DNA of 64,000 bases from Salipiger thiooxidans (GCF_900102075.1 NZ_FNAV01000019.1:1-64000), one strand, 5' to 3'. Counted from the stretch's first letter, positions 53,733-63,121 are shown. Notes: a model not told the origin generated them from the sequence alone. A program made the numbers and translations.

Positions 53733-54053
53733 TCAATCCCCTACCAATTGTAGAAATCGGCCATAGTCCTCGCTGACTTCGCGCGCTTCCTCGAAAGCGC
53801 GGGCGCGTTCGCTGTCGAGGCAACGGAAGTAGCTCTGGATATCCTGGATGTAGTTTTCGAAATCGCCACGGATGATGTCCGCATAGTCCCGCGCCGCCTG
53901 CGAATCGCTTGGCAGGAAAGGACGGGCCGGGGCGAAGCAGGATTCCGCCAAAACCGGCCCAGGAACGCAGATTAGAAGGACTATAGCTTGCAATGGGAGC
54001 AGGCATGTCAACCTTGGGTTTCTCAAACCTGTTATCTCCTTGATCGCAGACAC
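53733..54053 (-). CDS. Small exported protein of unknown function, conjugation-region associated
   Basis: A 106-residue protein with a hydrophobic leader (LPLQAIVLLICVPGPVLAES) and a mature part with two cysteines (ESCFAPARPF, YFRCLDSERA) and acidic helices. It is divergent from the T4SS operon. I do not recognise the family. Confidence 0.6.
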   Translation of the reverse strand: MSAIKEITGLRNPRLTCLLPLQAIVLLICVPGPVLAESCFAPARPFLPSDSQAARDYADIIRGDFENYIQDIQSYFRCLDSERARAFEEAREVSEDYGRFLQLVGD

Positions 54054-54116
54054 TGGCCGTGACTAGTGTTTGCGTGACCAAACTACAGCTAAAGCACGAT
54101 ATTACATCTTGCGGTT

Positions 54117-54133
54117 GATAGTATACTATCGTA
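54117..54133 (+). promoter_or_regulatory. GTATAYTATCGTA element, copy 2, with perfect palindrome
   Basis: GATAGTATACTATC (54117-54130) is a perfect 14-bp palindrome and overlaps GTATACTATCGTA (54121-54133), the second copy of the element at 52043. It lies 49 bp before the first gene of the T4SS operon, a good position for an operator/promoter. Confidence 0.55.
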
Positions 54134-54182
54134 ACTCTGGGCTTCAAGTGGGAATGCCTGGGGTCGCGCCATTGGAGAAAGC

Positions 54183-54563
54183 GTGAGCCGGGCCATGAAC
54201 TGGGACATCGAAGCACCAAATGTGGTTACGGAAGCCAGGTTCCGCGAGCTCGTGGAAAGCGGCTATAGCGCAGAAATCCTGTGCCAGGAGTCGGCACATA
54301 AGAAAGGCCCCAGCTATTACGGGGTCTGGATCATGCGCGTTGTCTCTGACGAAGGCGTGGAAAAGCTCCTCGTCACCGCCCGCACGCGGACGACCTACAA
54401 CGATATCAAGATCCGCGAGTTCAAGACGATCTCCGGCGTGGTGTCATTCTTCATTGGCCTTGGCTTTGCGCATGTCGACCTGCCGCTTGAGGCGGGTACG
54501 AGCCGCACGCATAAACTCGCCCCGCCAGACAAAGCCCCATCAGACAAGGGCGCTGGCAACTAA
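54183..54563 (+). CDS. Hypothetical protein, first gene of the T4SS operon
   Basis: A 126-residue soluble protein from GTG, with [21 protein letters not shown] and [20 protein letters not shown]. No leader. The family is unknown to me. It overlaps the transglycosylase frame and is most likely co-transcribed with the virB genes. It may be a regulator or an accessory factor. Confidence 0.6.
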   Translation: MSRAMNWDIEAPNVVTEARFRELVESGYSAEILCQESAHKKGPSYYGVWIMRVVSDEGVEKLLVTARTRTTYNDIKIREFKTISGVVSFFIGLGFAHVDLPLEAGTSRTHKLAPPDKAPSDKGAGN

Positions 54564-55227
54564 CCTTGTCTGCCTCTGGCTGGTCGCCGCGCCAGCCTCA
54601 GCGCAAATGGTCCTGGTCATGGAGAGCGACGGCTCTCTGACCCCATCCCGGTCTCAGAGCGGTTTTGCCCGGAACTACAATGACGGCGTTGGTCAGGGAT
54701 CGGCGTCCGATGGTCTGGCCATTCTTGGTGAGACTGAAGCGGCTTCCGAGCCTGACGCGCTGAGGTTTGCGGCGTTCGCCCAACCAGCACCCCTGCCCCG
54801 CGCAGACGTTCTCTCGGGCATCGAGGCAACGGCCTTGCGCTATGCCGGCCACCCCGGCCTGCGTCGCGCGGAGCTTTCCGTCACGGATTGGCTGGCTCTC
54901 TACCGGGCCAATATCGAGGTTGAGAGCGCCTACCGGCAGGATGCGGTCTCCCGCGCGGGCGCTATCGGCCTTGGCCAGCTGATGCCCGCCACTGCCCGTG
55001 ATCTCGGCGTTGACCCACGTGATCCGCTGCAGAACCTCGACGGCTCCGCCCGCTACCTCGCGATGATGCTGGAGACGTTCGGCGATCCGCATCTGGCACT
55101 GGCGGCCTACAACGCGGGACCGGACGCCGTGCGCCAACACGATGGCATTCCCCCTTACCGAGAAACCCAGAACCACGTGGCCCGCGTCATGGCTGTCGTG
55201 GCTCGATTGGAAGGATCAAATTCATGA
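54472..55227 (+). CDS. VirB1-like lytic transglycosylase
   Basis: The SLT domain has [15 protein letters not shown] (catalytic Glu), [16 protein letters not shown] and [14 protein letters not shown] signal peptide [18 protein letters not shown] is clear, but no good start is near it. ATG 54472 or TTG 54487 give a long basic n-region and overlap the upstream gene by 77-92 bp, so the start is uncertain. It opens the peptidoglycan for the secretion channel. Its stop overlaps virB2 by 4 bp. Confidence 0.82.
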   Translation: MSTCRLRRVRAARINSPRQTKPHQTRALATNLVCLWLVAAPASAQMVLVMESDGSLTPSRSQSGFARNYNDGVGQGSASDGLAILGETEAASEPDALRFAAFAQPAPLPRADVLSGIEATALRYAGHPGLRRAELSVTDWLALYRANIEVESAYRQDAVSRAGAIGLGQLMPATARDLGVDPRDPLQNLDGSARYLAMMLETFGDPHLALAAYNAGPDAVRQHDGIPPYRETQNHVARVMAVVARLEGSNS

Positions 55228-55517
55228 AAAAGATTTCAAACCTCTTTGTCGCCTCGCTGGCGCTATTCCTGCTCATTGCAGAACCGGCCCTTGCGCAAAG
55301 CATCGATCTCTCGCCGATCCAAAGCCTGTTGCAAGGCATCGTCGATGCGCTGACCGGACCCCTTGGTGTCGTCATCGCGACGCTCGCGGTCCTCGGCGTT
55401 TTCTTGAGCTGGTTCTTCAACATCATCGATCTGCGCCAGGCGCTCTGGGTCCTCGTGGGCATCGCTGGTGTCGCGGCTGCCCCCACCATCGTTGCCGCGG
55501 TCTTTGCCGGTGGCTGA
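55224..55517 (+). CDS. virB2: VirB2-like T4SS pilin
   Basis: A 97-residue protein with leader [18 protein letters not shown] and two hydrophobic helices ([20 protein letters not shown] and [20 protein letters not shown]), the form of VirB2/TrbC pilins. Position right after the transglycosylase and before virB3 fits. Confidence 0.87.
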   Translation: MKKISNLFVASLALFLLIAEPALAQSIDLSPIQSLLQGIVDALTGPLGVVIATLAVLGVFLSWFFNIIDLRQALWVLVGIAGVAAAPTIVAAVFAGG

Positions 55518-55788
55518 GCGTTCGCCTCTCTTTCTCGGCCTCGTGCGCCCGCCCAAACTTCTGGGCCTGCCCATCATGTACGCGATGGTCTGGCTTTTCG
55601 GTTCGGTGCTCTTGTTCGTCTGGGTCCAGCACATCGCGGTGCTGGCTGTCGCCGCCCTGCTCTATCCGGTGCTGTGGAAGGCCGCGGATTGGGACCCGCG
55701 CTTCATCGACGTGATGATGACGGCCCTGCAGGAGACACCGCCCACGCGGAACCGCTCGATCCACGGCGGGGACAGCTATGCGCCCTAG
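55510..55788 (+). CDS. virB3: VirB3-like T4SS inner-membrane protein
   Basis: A ~92-residue protein from GTG overlapping the virB2 stop. It has LVRPPKLLGLPIMYAMVWLFG and a second helix (HIAVLAVAALLYPVLW), typical of VirB3/TrbD. It overlaps virB4 by 11 bp. Confidence 0.87.
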   Translation: MAERSPLFLGLVRPPKLLGLPIMYAMVWLFGSVLLFVWVQHIAVLAVAALLYPVLWKAADWDPRFIDVMMTALQETPPTRNRSIHGGDSYAP

Positions 55789-58153
55789 TACAGCCTTGGA
55801 CGAAACGCTCGATCTCCGCACAATGACGCCGGACTGGTATGCCCGCGAAACCCGCCTCGCGCATATGCTGTCCTATGTGAGCCTCGTTGACGACCAGACC
55901 GTGCGGACGCGGGTGAACGAGCTCTTCCAGTGCATCCGTCTTGACGGGGTCAACAGCTACACGACCGACGATGCCTATCTCGACAAGGTGACCGCGCTCT
56001 TTGCTCGGATCATCGCGCAGCTGGGGCCGGAATTCAGCTACTACGTCCACAAGGTCTCGAAGGCGATCATGCCGGACCTCGAGCCAGTGCGCGAGGACAG
56101 TTTTGCGGGAGAAGTTGACCGCCTGTGGCGTGCAAAACTCGAGAGCAGTGGCCTACGCGACAAAACCTTGACCCTCACGGTCATTCACCGCCCGCCTCCG
56201 AAAAGCGTCCTGCCCTTCCTGAACCGAAGCGCACCGGACCGGCTGAAGGAAGCGACCGAGAAGCGCCTGCGCCGTCTAGGCGAAGCCGTGAATGTCTTTC
56301 TCTCCGGTCTGACCGAGCTGAACCCGCGTGTGCTCCAGGCCAAGAGTGGTGAGTTGATCGGCTTTCTGGGTGCGCTCAACACCGGCCAGGAACTGCCGCT
56401 CTATCCGGCGAACACCTATGGCTTCCTGTCCTTCAACGTCGCCAATACCCGCGTGACGTTTCAGGGTGATCACTTCGAGCTCTCCGAGGGCGTCGTGGGA
56501 CATCGCTATGGCAAGAGCTTTACCATCGCGGAATATTCCGAGGCCACCTCCTGTACCATGTTCGACATGCTGAACCTACCGGTCGACATGATCGTCACGC
56601 ATTCCTTCACGCCAATAAACTCGAACCTCATGGCGGGCCGCATCAAGCGGCAAAAGCGTCAGATGCAGGCCTCCCAGGACGCGGCCCTATCGCTCATGGA
56701 GGCGCTCGACATCGCGGCGGATGATCTGGAGGCCAAGCGCCAAAGCTTCGGCGAGCATCACATGGTCGTGACGCTCTTTTGCGACACGCTCGAAGAACTG
56801 CAAACCCTCAGCGCCGAGATCGTGAACGCCGCCGCGACTGAGGGCGTGAAGATGATCGGTGAGCGGGTCGCCGCAAAGGCCCATTACCTCAGCCAGCATC
56901 CCGGCAACCAGCCCAAGCGCGTGCGTGCAAGCGCCGTCACCAATCGCAACTTCGCGGATTTCGCGGCGTTTCATCGGACCCAGCTTGGCAAGCCTGCGGA
57001 GAAAACGCCCTGGGGTCAGGTCATCACCTACCTGCCAACGCCCGAGCAGAGCGCCTACCGGTTTTCCCATCACGAGCAGGGCAGCCCGGACAAAGAACCC
57101 ACCAGCGGCCATACCCTGATCATGGGACGACCCGGGTCGGGCAAATCGGTGCTGTCGGCCTTCCTGATGACCCAGGCCCGTCGCGCAGGCGCCCGGATCT
57201 TCGTCTTCGATTACCGCCTCGGCATGGAGATGGCCGTCCGCGCCAACGGCGGGCGCTACGCCTCCCTCAAGGCCGGCCAGCCCACGGGTCTCAACCCGCT
57301 CTGGACAGAGATCGATGCGCGCGGCACCGCCTGGCTCTCGGATTGGCTTGCCACCCTGCTCTACCGTGCCGACAAGCCGCTGACGCCGGCGCAGACCAAC
57401 CGCATCCAGGAAGTGGTGCGCCAAAACGCGCAGGCCACGAACCCGGCCTTAAGGAACTGGCGGGATTTCGCATCGCTCTTCGTGTCCACCGATGACGGCG
57501 GCGATCTGCACCAGCGCCTGCTCGAGTGGACCGAAGACGGCCGCTATGGCTGGATCTTCGGGCAGAGCCTCGAGGACACGTTCTCGCTCAAGGGCGATGT
57601 CGTGGGCTTCGATCTGACCGGCATTCTCGACAGCGAGGCCGACAAGGAACGGATGGCGGTCCTGTCCTATCTTTTCCGCCGGGTCGAGCGCGAGATCGAG
57701 GATCGCCGCCCGACCATCATCGTGATCGACGAGGCCTGGAAGGCGCTCGACAACGCCTATTTCGCCGAACGGCTTTCGAACTGGCTGGTCACCGCGCGCA
57801 AGCAGAACACCGTCGCGGTGATGATGACGCAATACGCAAGCCAGCTCGAGCGCACCCGGACCGGCAAGACCATCGTCGAGGCGGTGCCGACGCAAATCCT
57901 GCTCCCGAACATCCGCGCCCATGCCGCCGATTACGCGATGCTGAACCTCTACGAGAAGGAACTCGACGTGCTGCTCAACACCGGCAGCGACAGCCGTCTC
58001 GCCCTCATCCGTGACGACCAGGGCTCGATCGTCGTCGATGCCGATCTGAGCGCGCTTGGGTCCAATCTCACAATCCTCGGCGGCATGGAGAAAGGCGAGG
58101 CGCTTGTAGGCGCCGATTACCGCGACCGCCCGGACTTCTGGAGGCTTTCATGA
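55778..58153 (+). CDS. virB4: VirB4-type T4SS ATPase
   Basis: This 791-residue protein has the CagE/VirB4 N-terminal region and a C-terminal P-loop ATPase. Walker A is GRPGSGKS (about 450-457), Walker B IIVIDEAWKAL (Asp651-Glu652). It energises pilus assembly and transfer. It is complete and in frame with normal length. Confidence 0.95.
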   Translation: MRPSTALDETLDLRTMTPDWYARETRLAHMLSYVSLVDDQTVRTRVNELFQCIRLDGVNSYTTDDAYLDKVTALFARIIAQLGPEFSYYVHKVSKAIMPDLEPVREDSFAGEVDRLWRAKLESSGLRDKTLTLTVIHRPPPKSVLPFLNRSAPDRLKEATEKRLRRLGEAVNVFLSGLTELNPRVLQAKSGELIGFLGALNTGQELPLYPANTYGFLSFNVANTRVTFQGDHFELSEGVVGHRYGKSFTIAEYSEATSCTMFDMLNLPVDMIVTHSFTPINSNLMAGRIKRQKRQMQASQDAALSLMEALDIAADDLEAKRQSFGEHHMVVTLFCDTLEELQTLSAEIVNAAATEGVKMIGERVAAKAHYLSQHPGNQPKRVRASAVTNRNFADFAAFHRTQLGKPAEKTPWGQVITYLPTPEQSAYRFSHHEQGSPDKEPTSGHTLIMGRPGSGKSVLSAFLMTQARRAGARIFVFDYRLGMEMAVRANGGRYASLKAGQPTGLNPLWTEIDARGTAWLSDWLATLLYRADKPLTPAQTNRIQEVVRQNAQATNPALRNWRDFASLFVSTDDGGDLHQRLLEWTEDGRYGWIFGQSLEDTFSLKGDVVGFDLTGILDSEADKERMAVLSYLFRRVEREIEDRRPTIIVIDEAWKALDNAYFAERLSNWLVTARKQNTVAVMMTQYASQLERTRTGKTIVEAVPTQILLPNIRAHAADYAMLNLYEKELDVLLNTGSDSRLALIRDDQGSIVVDADLSALGSNLTILGGMEKGEALVGADYRDRPDFWRLS

Positions 58154-58419
58154 CCCGTACATGGCGTTTTGAGAATACAACAAAGAAACTTGCATCGTTT
58201 TTCGCGTTCGAGCGAAGCGAGAGGCAGCGAACAAACGATTCAAGAAAATCTCGAAACGCCAAATTGTTTCTTCTCGCCGCACTCAGCGCTGTGGCCTCCT
58301 GCGCCCAGTACCAGGAACCGCAGGCCAATTGCTTCACCTTCCTGGCCTCGACTGCCCCGGTCGCACCTGATTGCACCTTCACGCCTCTAGATACGCTGGT
58401 GGGCGACATTGACGTCTAG
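58150..58419 (+). CDS. VirB7-like small lipoprotein
   Basis: The frame from the ATG at 58150 gives 89 residues with a 40-residue basic N-terminus before the lipoprotein leader LFLLAALSAVASC. A TTG at 58264 would give a typical 51-residue VirB7-size lipoprotein and may be the true start. The mature part has two more cysteines (ANCFTFL, PDCTFT). Location after virB4 and overlap with the next gene support a core-complex role. The basic stretch is of unlike composition and may be inserted DNA. Confidence 0.6.
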   Translation: MTRTWRFENTTKKLASFFAFERSERQRTNDSRKSRNAKLFLLAALSAVASCAQYQEPQANCFTFLASTAPVAPDCTFTPLDTLVGDIDV

Positions 58420-59563
58420 GCTCCCCCACCTCATCGCGTTTTGCCTGCTGCCCGGTTTCAGCTTCGCCCAAGGCGTGCCGACCAATGACAATGGGCTGAC
58501 CGCGCGTGACATCGTCGAGACCGGCGATCGCGAGGCAGACTTGGCTGTTCAGGCCGACAAGCTTGCAGTGCGCGAACTCATCGCCGAGATCGAACGGGAG
58601 CAGCTGGAAACCCTCCGACGCATCCTCGATGCCCAGACCAGCTTCGGCGGTCAGGGCTTGCCGGCTATGGTCTCGGGGCTGGAAAGCGGCAGCGGGGATC
58701 CGGCCCGGTCAGTCGAGGCGGTCTATGGCAATGCCGACATCGACCCCAATCCCGGCGGTGCGCAGATGTTCGGCGACGCCGCCGAGAACATCGAGCAGCT
58801 CATCATCCGCGTCGCCCAGGAAACCAGCGGCTTTGCGGGTGTTGGCCGCGCAGGCCTCTCCCCCGTCCAGTGGCGAGCGCTTCTACAGGCGCTGATCTGG
58901 CAGGAAAGCCGGTTTACGATCGGTGCACGGTCTCCCGTCGGCGCCTATGGCCTCACCCAGATCATGCCGGGCACCGCCAGCGATCTCGGCATCAACCCGG
59001 AATACTATGACAGCCCCTATCTGCAGGTGCATGGCGGCGCGCGCTACCTCGCGACCCAGCTCAACACATTCGATGGCAACATCATCAACGCCCTCGCGGC
59101 CTATAACGCCGGACCCGGCCGGGTTTTCGAGTATGGCGGCGTTCCGCCCTTTCGCGAGACCCAGCACTACGTCCAGGTGATCCCCGAACGCTATAACCTC
59201 TATTTGACCCGTATCGGCGGGATCGATGCGCTTGGCACGATCGATCCGGCGCTTCTCGCCAATGCCAACCTCTCGCTCACTGGGCACGGCGCGGCCTTCT
59301 ATGGCAACAACTCACCCGCCGCGATCAGGCAAGCCGCCCTGCGTATTGCGGATATCGTCGAACGGATTTCCGAGACCGAGGATGTGCAGGAAAGCATCGC
59401 ACTCAACACCTATGCCCGCGCCGAACTCGTGCGCCTCGTCGCTGCACGCATCCGGCTTCAGGCGGCACGAGCCCGCGTCCTTTCTGCCGAGGAGCTGGCC
59501 CAGGCCAGCGCCCGCATGGCCGAAGGCGCGTTCATGGATTTTACGATCAGGGAGATTGAATGA
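58409..59563 (+). CDS. Lytic transglycosylase embedded in a VirB5-like frame
   Basis: This 384-residue exported protein starts at TTG (leader LPHLIAFCLLPGFSFAQ). The central SLT domain has ALIWQESRFTIGAR (catalytic Glu), YGLTQIMPGTASDLG and [15 protein letters not shown]. The flanks resemble the VirB5 encoded next: the N-terminus AQGVPTNDNGLTARDIV compares with AQGVPVVDTQNIAQNI, and the C-terminus ESIALNTYARAEL...FMDFTIREIE with ESIDLNTRVTAEL...FMDFTLPDLRAD. It may thus be a pilus-tip-like protein carrying a peptidoglycan-cutting domain. Confidence 0.82.
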   Translation: MTSRLPHLIAFCLLPGFSFAQGVPTNDNGLTARDIVETGDREADLAVQADKLAVRELIAEIEREQLETLRRILDAQTSFGGQGLPAMVSGLESGSGDPARSVEAVYGNADIDPNPGGAQMFGDAAENIEQLIIRVAQETSGFAGVGRAGLSPVQWRALLQALIWQESRFTIGARSPVGAYGLTQIMPGTASDLGINPEYYDSPYLQVHGGARYLATQLNTFDGNIINALAAYNAGPGRVFEYGGVPPFRETQHYVQVIPERYNLYLTRIGGIDALGTIDPALLANANLSLTGHGAAFYGNNSPAAIRQAALRIADIVERISETEDVQESIALNTYARAELVRLVAARIRLQAARARVLSAEELAQASARMAEGAFMDFTIREIE

Positions 59564-60372
59564 TGGGACATCTGCTCTTGAGGACAGCTTTGGCCACGAC
59601 ACTTGGGGTTGGTCTGCATCTTGGCGCCCTATCCCCTGCCCTCGCGCAAGGCGTGCCCGTCGTCGATACCCAGAACATCGCGCAAAACATCCAGCAGCTA
59701 CGGCAGATGATCGAAGACGAGATCCTGCAAAACGAGCAGCTGACGCAGCTCCGCGAACAGCTTGCCACACTCACGGATCAACTCGCGGAGCTGCAAAGAA
59801 CCTATGAAGCGCTCACCCGACTTGCCGAGCTTCCCGAAATCATCCGCACCGAGATGGAAAACGAACTCAATGGCCTGCTCGACCAGGAGTTCGGGGACAT
59901 TCTCGCAACGATTGAGGCGATCAAGACGGGCGATTTCTCGGGGCTCTCCGGCTCCGGCGCGGGCGAGATCGAAACCCAGATGGACCGGGTGCTGGCCGAT
60001 CTCGGATTTGACGATGACACCCTCTCGGAAATGGCCACGAGCGGCAATCCCGGGGCCAACCGCGTGGCAACACAAGCCACGACCGGCGCGCTCGTCTCGG
60101 CCGCGGCCCAGAACAGCTATGAGGACGCCGGACAATCGCTGGAACGCGTCGACCGGCTCGTCGGGCTCATCGACGACATGGACGAACTCAAGGAAAGCAT
60201 CGATCTCAACACGCGCGTGACGGCGGAACTGGCCATCGCACTTGTCGCCATGTGGCAACTCGAAGCCGTGCAAACCGTGGGTGACGGCACCGGCGGCGTG
60301 ATCGATGCCGCCACCATCGCCGAGGAGCAGCGCTTCATGGATTTCACCTTGCCGGACCTCCGGGCAGACTGA
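59560..60372 (+). CDS. virB5: VirB5-like T4SS protein
   Basis: This 270-residue exported protein has leader LGVGLHLGALSPALAQ and long coiled-coil helices (QNEQLTQLREQLATLTDQLA), as in VirB5/TrbJ minor pilins. It follows the chimeric transglycosylase with a 4-bp overlap and shares its C-terminal FMDFT block. The next gene is virB8, 14 bp downstream, with no virB6 between. Confidence 0.82.
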   Translation: MMGHLLLRTALATTLGVGLHLGALSPALAQGVPVVDTQNIAQNIQQLRQMIEDEILQNEQLTQLREQLATLTDQLAELQRTYEALTRLAELPEIIRTEMENELNGLLDQEFGDILATIEAIKTGDFSGLSGSGAGEIETQMDRVLADLGFDDDTLSEMATSGNPGANRVATQATTGALVSAAAQNSYEDAGQSLERVDRLVGLIDDMDELKESIDLNTRVTAELAIALVAMWQLEAVQTVGDGTGGVIDAATIAEEQRFMDFTLPDLRAD

Positions 60373-60386
60373 TCGTGGGGGCATGA

Positions 60387-61043
60387 ATGGTGGCGAGTGA
60401 ACAAGAAATCATCGAGGAAGAACTGGTCTACGGCGCCTTGCGCCGCGAACGCCTCTGGCAACGCCTTTGCCTGATGGGCCTTGTCTTCGGCATCCTCGGC
60501 TGTCTGAGCGCCGCGGCTGTCTCGATCCTCGATGTCGACCCGCCCCCCGTCGTTGTCCCCTATGATCCCGCCACCGGCTTTGCACTCCCCGAAGCCTCGG
60601 TGGGCGCGACTTCGGTCACAGCCAACCAGGCGGTCATCGAGGCGGAGGTCTTCCGCTATGTGACCGACCGCGAGGTCTATAACCAGCTCGACAATGACCT
60701 GCGCATCCGCAGCGTTCTGCGCCGCTCGGACGGAGCTGCCGAGAGCGGGCTGCGCCAGATCTGGAACAGCGCCAATGAGAACTACCCGCCGACGGTCTAT
60801 GGCCCCAATGCGCGGCTCGACGTGGAGATCCTCAGCATCAACCAGATCGGAACCAACCGCGCGACGGTCCGCCTGCGCAAGCGCCTGACATCTATCAACG
60901 GCGTCCAAACCGGGCTTTTCACCGCCACCCTCCTCTTCGAGTTCCGCCCCGAGACCCGCCGCTCCATCGATGAGGTCTGGACCAACCCCTTCGGCTTCAC
61001 GGTCCTCGAATATTCCATCCGCTCCGACAGATTGGAGAATTGA
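60387..61043 (+). CDS. virB8: VirB8-type T4SS inner-membrane protein
   Basis: This 218-residue protein has a short cytosolic N-terminus, one membrane helix (LMGLVFGILGCLSAAAVSIL) and a periplasmic NTF2-like domain with YVTDREVYNQLDND and NPFGFTVLEYSI. These match VirB8/TrbF. It overlaps virB9 by 4 bp. Confidence 0.92.
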   Translation: MVASEQEIIEEELVYGALRRERLWQRLCLMGLVFGILGCLSAAAVSILDVDPPPVVVPYDPATGFALPEASVGATSVTANQAVIEAEVFRYVTDREVYNQLDNDLRIRSVLRRSDGAAESGLRQIWNSANENYPPTVYGPNARLDVEILSINQIGTNRATVRLRKRLTSINGVQTGLFTATLLFEFRPETRRSIDEVWTNPFGFTVLEYSIRSDRLEN

Positions 61044-61741
61044 ATTTGTTCCCTGTTCGACTTTTGATATTGCTGATTGCCCTGTTGCCCGGCCTCGCCT
61101 TCGCCGAAGCCATCCCGCGCGGCGGGCCCAATGACAACCGGGTGCGGCTTGCCAGCTATCAGGAGGGCCAGGTCTACCGGCTAAACGTCTCGCTCACCCA
61201 TGTGACCACCATCGAGTTCGGCGAGGGTGAAAGCATCCGTTCGATCATCGCGGGTGACACGGAAGGGTTTGAGATCGACGGCGTACCCGGCGGTCAGGCC
61301 TTCGCGATCAAACCCGTCGCGCGCGGTGTCCATACCAACGTGACGGTCTATACGAACCGGCGGAGCTACTACTTCAACGTCCAGGAGACCCGCAGTCCGA
61401 CCTTCTACGTGGTCCAGTTCCGCTACCCCGAGGATACCAGCCGCCCCACACGTGCCATCGCAGCCCAAGCGCCGAACTATAATTACGGTGCAAGCGCGCG
61501 GACCGAGTTTACCCCTGCCCGCGTCTGGGATGACGGGACGTTCACGTATTTTGAGTTCCCACGGAACGCACCGGTGCCAGCGATCTTTCGTTACGCCAAT
61601 GGCCGTGAGCGCACGGTCAACACGCAAGCCACCGAGGACGGTGTGATCCGGGTTTCAGGAGTGAACCGACAATGGGTGCTGCGGATCGGAGAGGAGGTGG
61701 TCTGCATCGAGGCCACACCACCTGCGGGGGTAGGCTCATGA
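61040..61741 (+). CDS. virB9: VirB9-type T4SS core protein
   Basis: This 233-residue protein starts at TTG and has leader LLILLIALLPGLAFAEA. It contains RVRLASYQEGQVYRL and the conserved C-terminal WDDGTFTYFEFP typical of VirB9/TrbG. It forms the outer-membrane core complex with VirB7 and VirB10. Confidence 0.92.
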   Translation: MNLFPVRLLILLIALLPGLAFAEAIPRGGPNDNRVRLASYQEGQVYRLNVSLTHVTTIEFGEGESIRSIIAGDTEGFEIDGVPGGQAFAIKPVARGVHTNVTVYTNRRSYYFNVQETRSPTFYVVQFRYPEDTSRPTRAIAAQAPNYNYGASARTEFTPARVWDDGTFTYFEFPRNAPVPAIFRYANGRERTVNTQATEDGVIRVSGVNRQWVLRIGEEVVCIEATPPAGVGS

Positions 61742-63117
61742 GCGATACCGGAAACACAGACCTCGAGAAACGCCTCGCGGCCCTCGAACAAGGCAAGGGC
61801 GCTGGTTCGCCCCCTGCCCCGCGGCGCTCGCCACTTCTGGCCTTGGTCGTTGTTCTAATAATCGGTGCTGGCGGAGCGCTGCTCTATCTCCTGTCCCAAC
61901 CCGAGGAAGAGGAGGCCCTACCCACGGCCACGCCGGACGTGTTCCAAAACGAAGGCGACGGGTTCGGCGCCATCGAAACCCTGCCCCCGCCTGAGCCCGA
62001 AGTCGTTCTGGTCGCGCCGGAACCGGTGGAACCAAATGCGGAGCTTCTGGCGCAGATCACCGCCCTGCAGGCTCAGATCGAGGAATTGCGCAACGCGCCT
62101 GAGCCGGTGGTCCAAGAAGACACGGCCGCCGCAGAGGCGATCGACGCGCTGACCGCTCAGATCGCTGCGCTCCAAGCCGCCTCGGAAGCCGCACAGCAAC
62201 GATTCCAGGACGAACTGACGGCGCGGGATCGCAGCCTTGAGCAACTCCGCATGGATCTGGAACTGGCCCAACTCGAGGCCAACCGCCCGCTCCCCGCACC
62301 CATCGGACCCACCGAGGACGAGTTGCGCGCGCGGGAAGAAGAACGGCTCCGCCGCGAGGAGGAAGCACGACGGCTCGCGGAACTTGAGCGCCGCGCGGCC
62401 GAGGAACGTGCATTTCAGGAACGCCGCATCACCTCGCCCACCATCGCCTTTGGCGGCACGTCCGGTGCGAATGAGACGGCGCTGACCGAGCGCACCTTTG
62501 GCGAAGTGACGGATTTCGTGCTGAATGGCGCGCTGCCCACGTCGGTGACGCAAGCCGAGGTCATCGCCAATCCTTCCAACACCATCATTCAGGGCACGAT
62601 GATCCAGGCCGTCATGGAAACCGCTCTCGACAGTTCGCTGCCCGGCCAGACCCGGGCCGTCGTCTCCGAAGATGTGTTCAGTTTCGACGGTTCTCGGCTC
62701 CTGATCCCGCGCGGCTCTCGTCTTATCGGACGCTATCGCTCCGGCGTTGATATCGCGCAACGCCGCGTCACCGTCGCCTGGGACCGGATCATCCTGCCGG
62801 ACAATCAAACCATCCAGATCAGTTCCTTTGGTGGCGATGAGCTTGGCCGGTCCGGCGTGACTGGCTTCGTCGACACGCGCTTTGACGAGCGCTTTGGATC
62901 GGCAGCGCTGATTTCACTGATCTCCGCCGCACCAAGCGCCGCCGCCGCAAATGCCCAGGACGAAACCGCCGCGGATGTGCTGGAAGACGTGGGCGATGAT
63001 CTGGCCGATGCCACGGACAGCGTGATTGGCGACTACCTCTCCATCGGCCCCGTCATCTATGTCGATCAGGGCGCGCGCGTCACGGTGATGGTCGACCGCG
63101 ATCTGGAGATGTTCTGA
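61738..63117 (+). CDS. virB10: VirB10-type T4SS core protein
   Basis: This 459-residue protein starts at the ATG overlapping the virB9 stop. It has one membrane helix (LLALVVVLIIGAGGALLYLL), a Pro-rich and coiled-coil stretch rich in Glu/Ala/Arg, and a C-terminal TrbI domain with FSFDGSRLLIPRGSRLIGRY and VAWDRIILPDNQTIQI. It spans both membranes and senses VirB4/VirB11 energy. Confidence 0.95.
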   Translation: MSDTGNTDLEKRLAALEQGKGAGSPPAPRRSPLLALVVVLIIGAGGALLYLLSQPEEEEALPTATPDVFQNEGDGFGAIETLPPPEPEVVLVAPEPVEPNAELLAQITALQAQIEELRNAPEPVVQEDTAAAEAIDALTAQIAALQAASEAAQQRFQDELTARDRSLEQLRMDLELAQLEANRPLPAPIGPTEDELRAREEERLRREEEARRLAELERRAAEERAFQERRITSPTIAFGGTSGANETALTERTFGEVTDFVLNGALPTSVTQAEVIANPSNTIIQGTMIQAVMETALDSSLPGQTRAVVSEDVFSFDGSRLLIPRGSRLIGRYRSGVDIAQRRVTVAWDRIILPDNQTIQISSFGGDELGRSGVTGFVDTRFDERFGSAALISLISAAPSAAAANAQDETAADVLEDVGDDLADATDSVIGDYLSIGPVIYVDQGARVTVMVDRDLEMF

Positions 63118-63121
63118 GCCC

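Noticed and set aside
58190-58240. Repeat-like stretch GCGTTCGAGCGAAGCGAG as a CRISPR or IS end
   Set aside because: Only one short imperfect inverted repeat is seen, with no spacers and no second end; kept only as an oddity in the VirB7-like gene.
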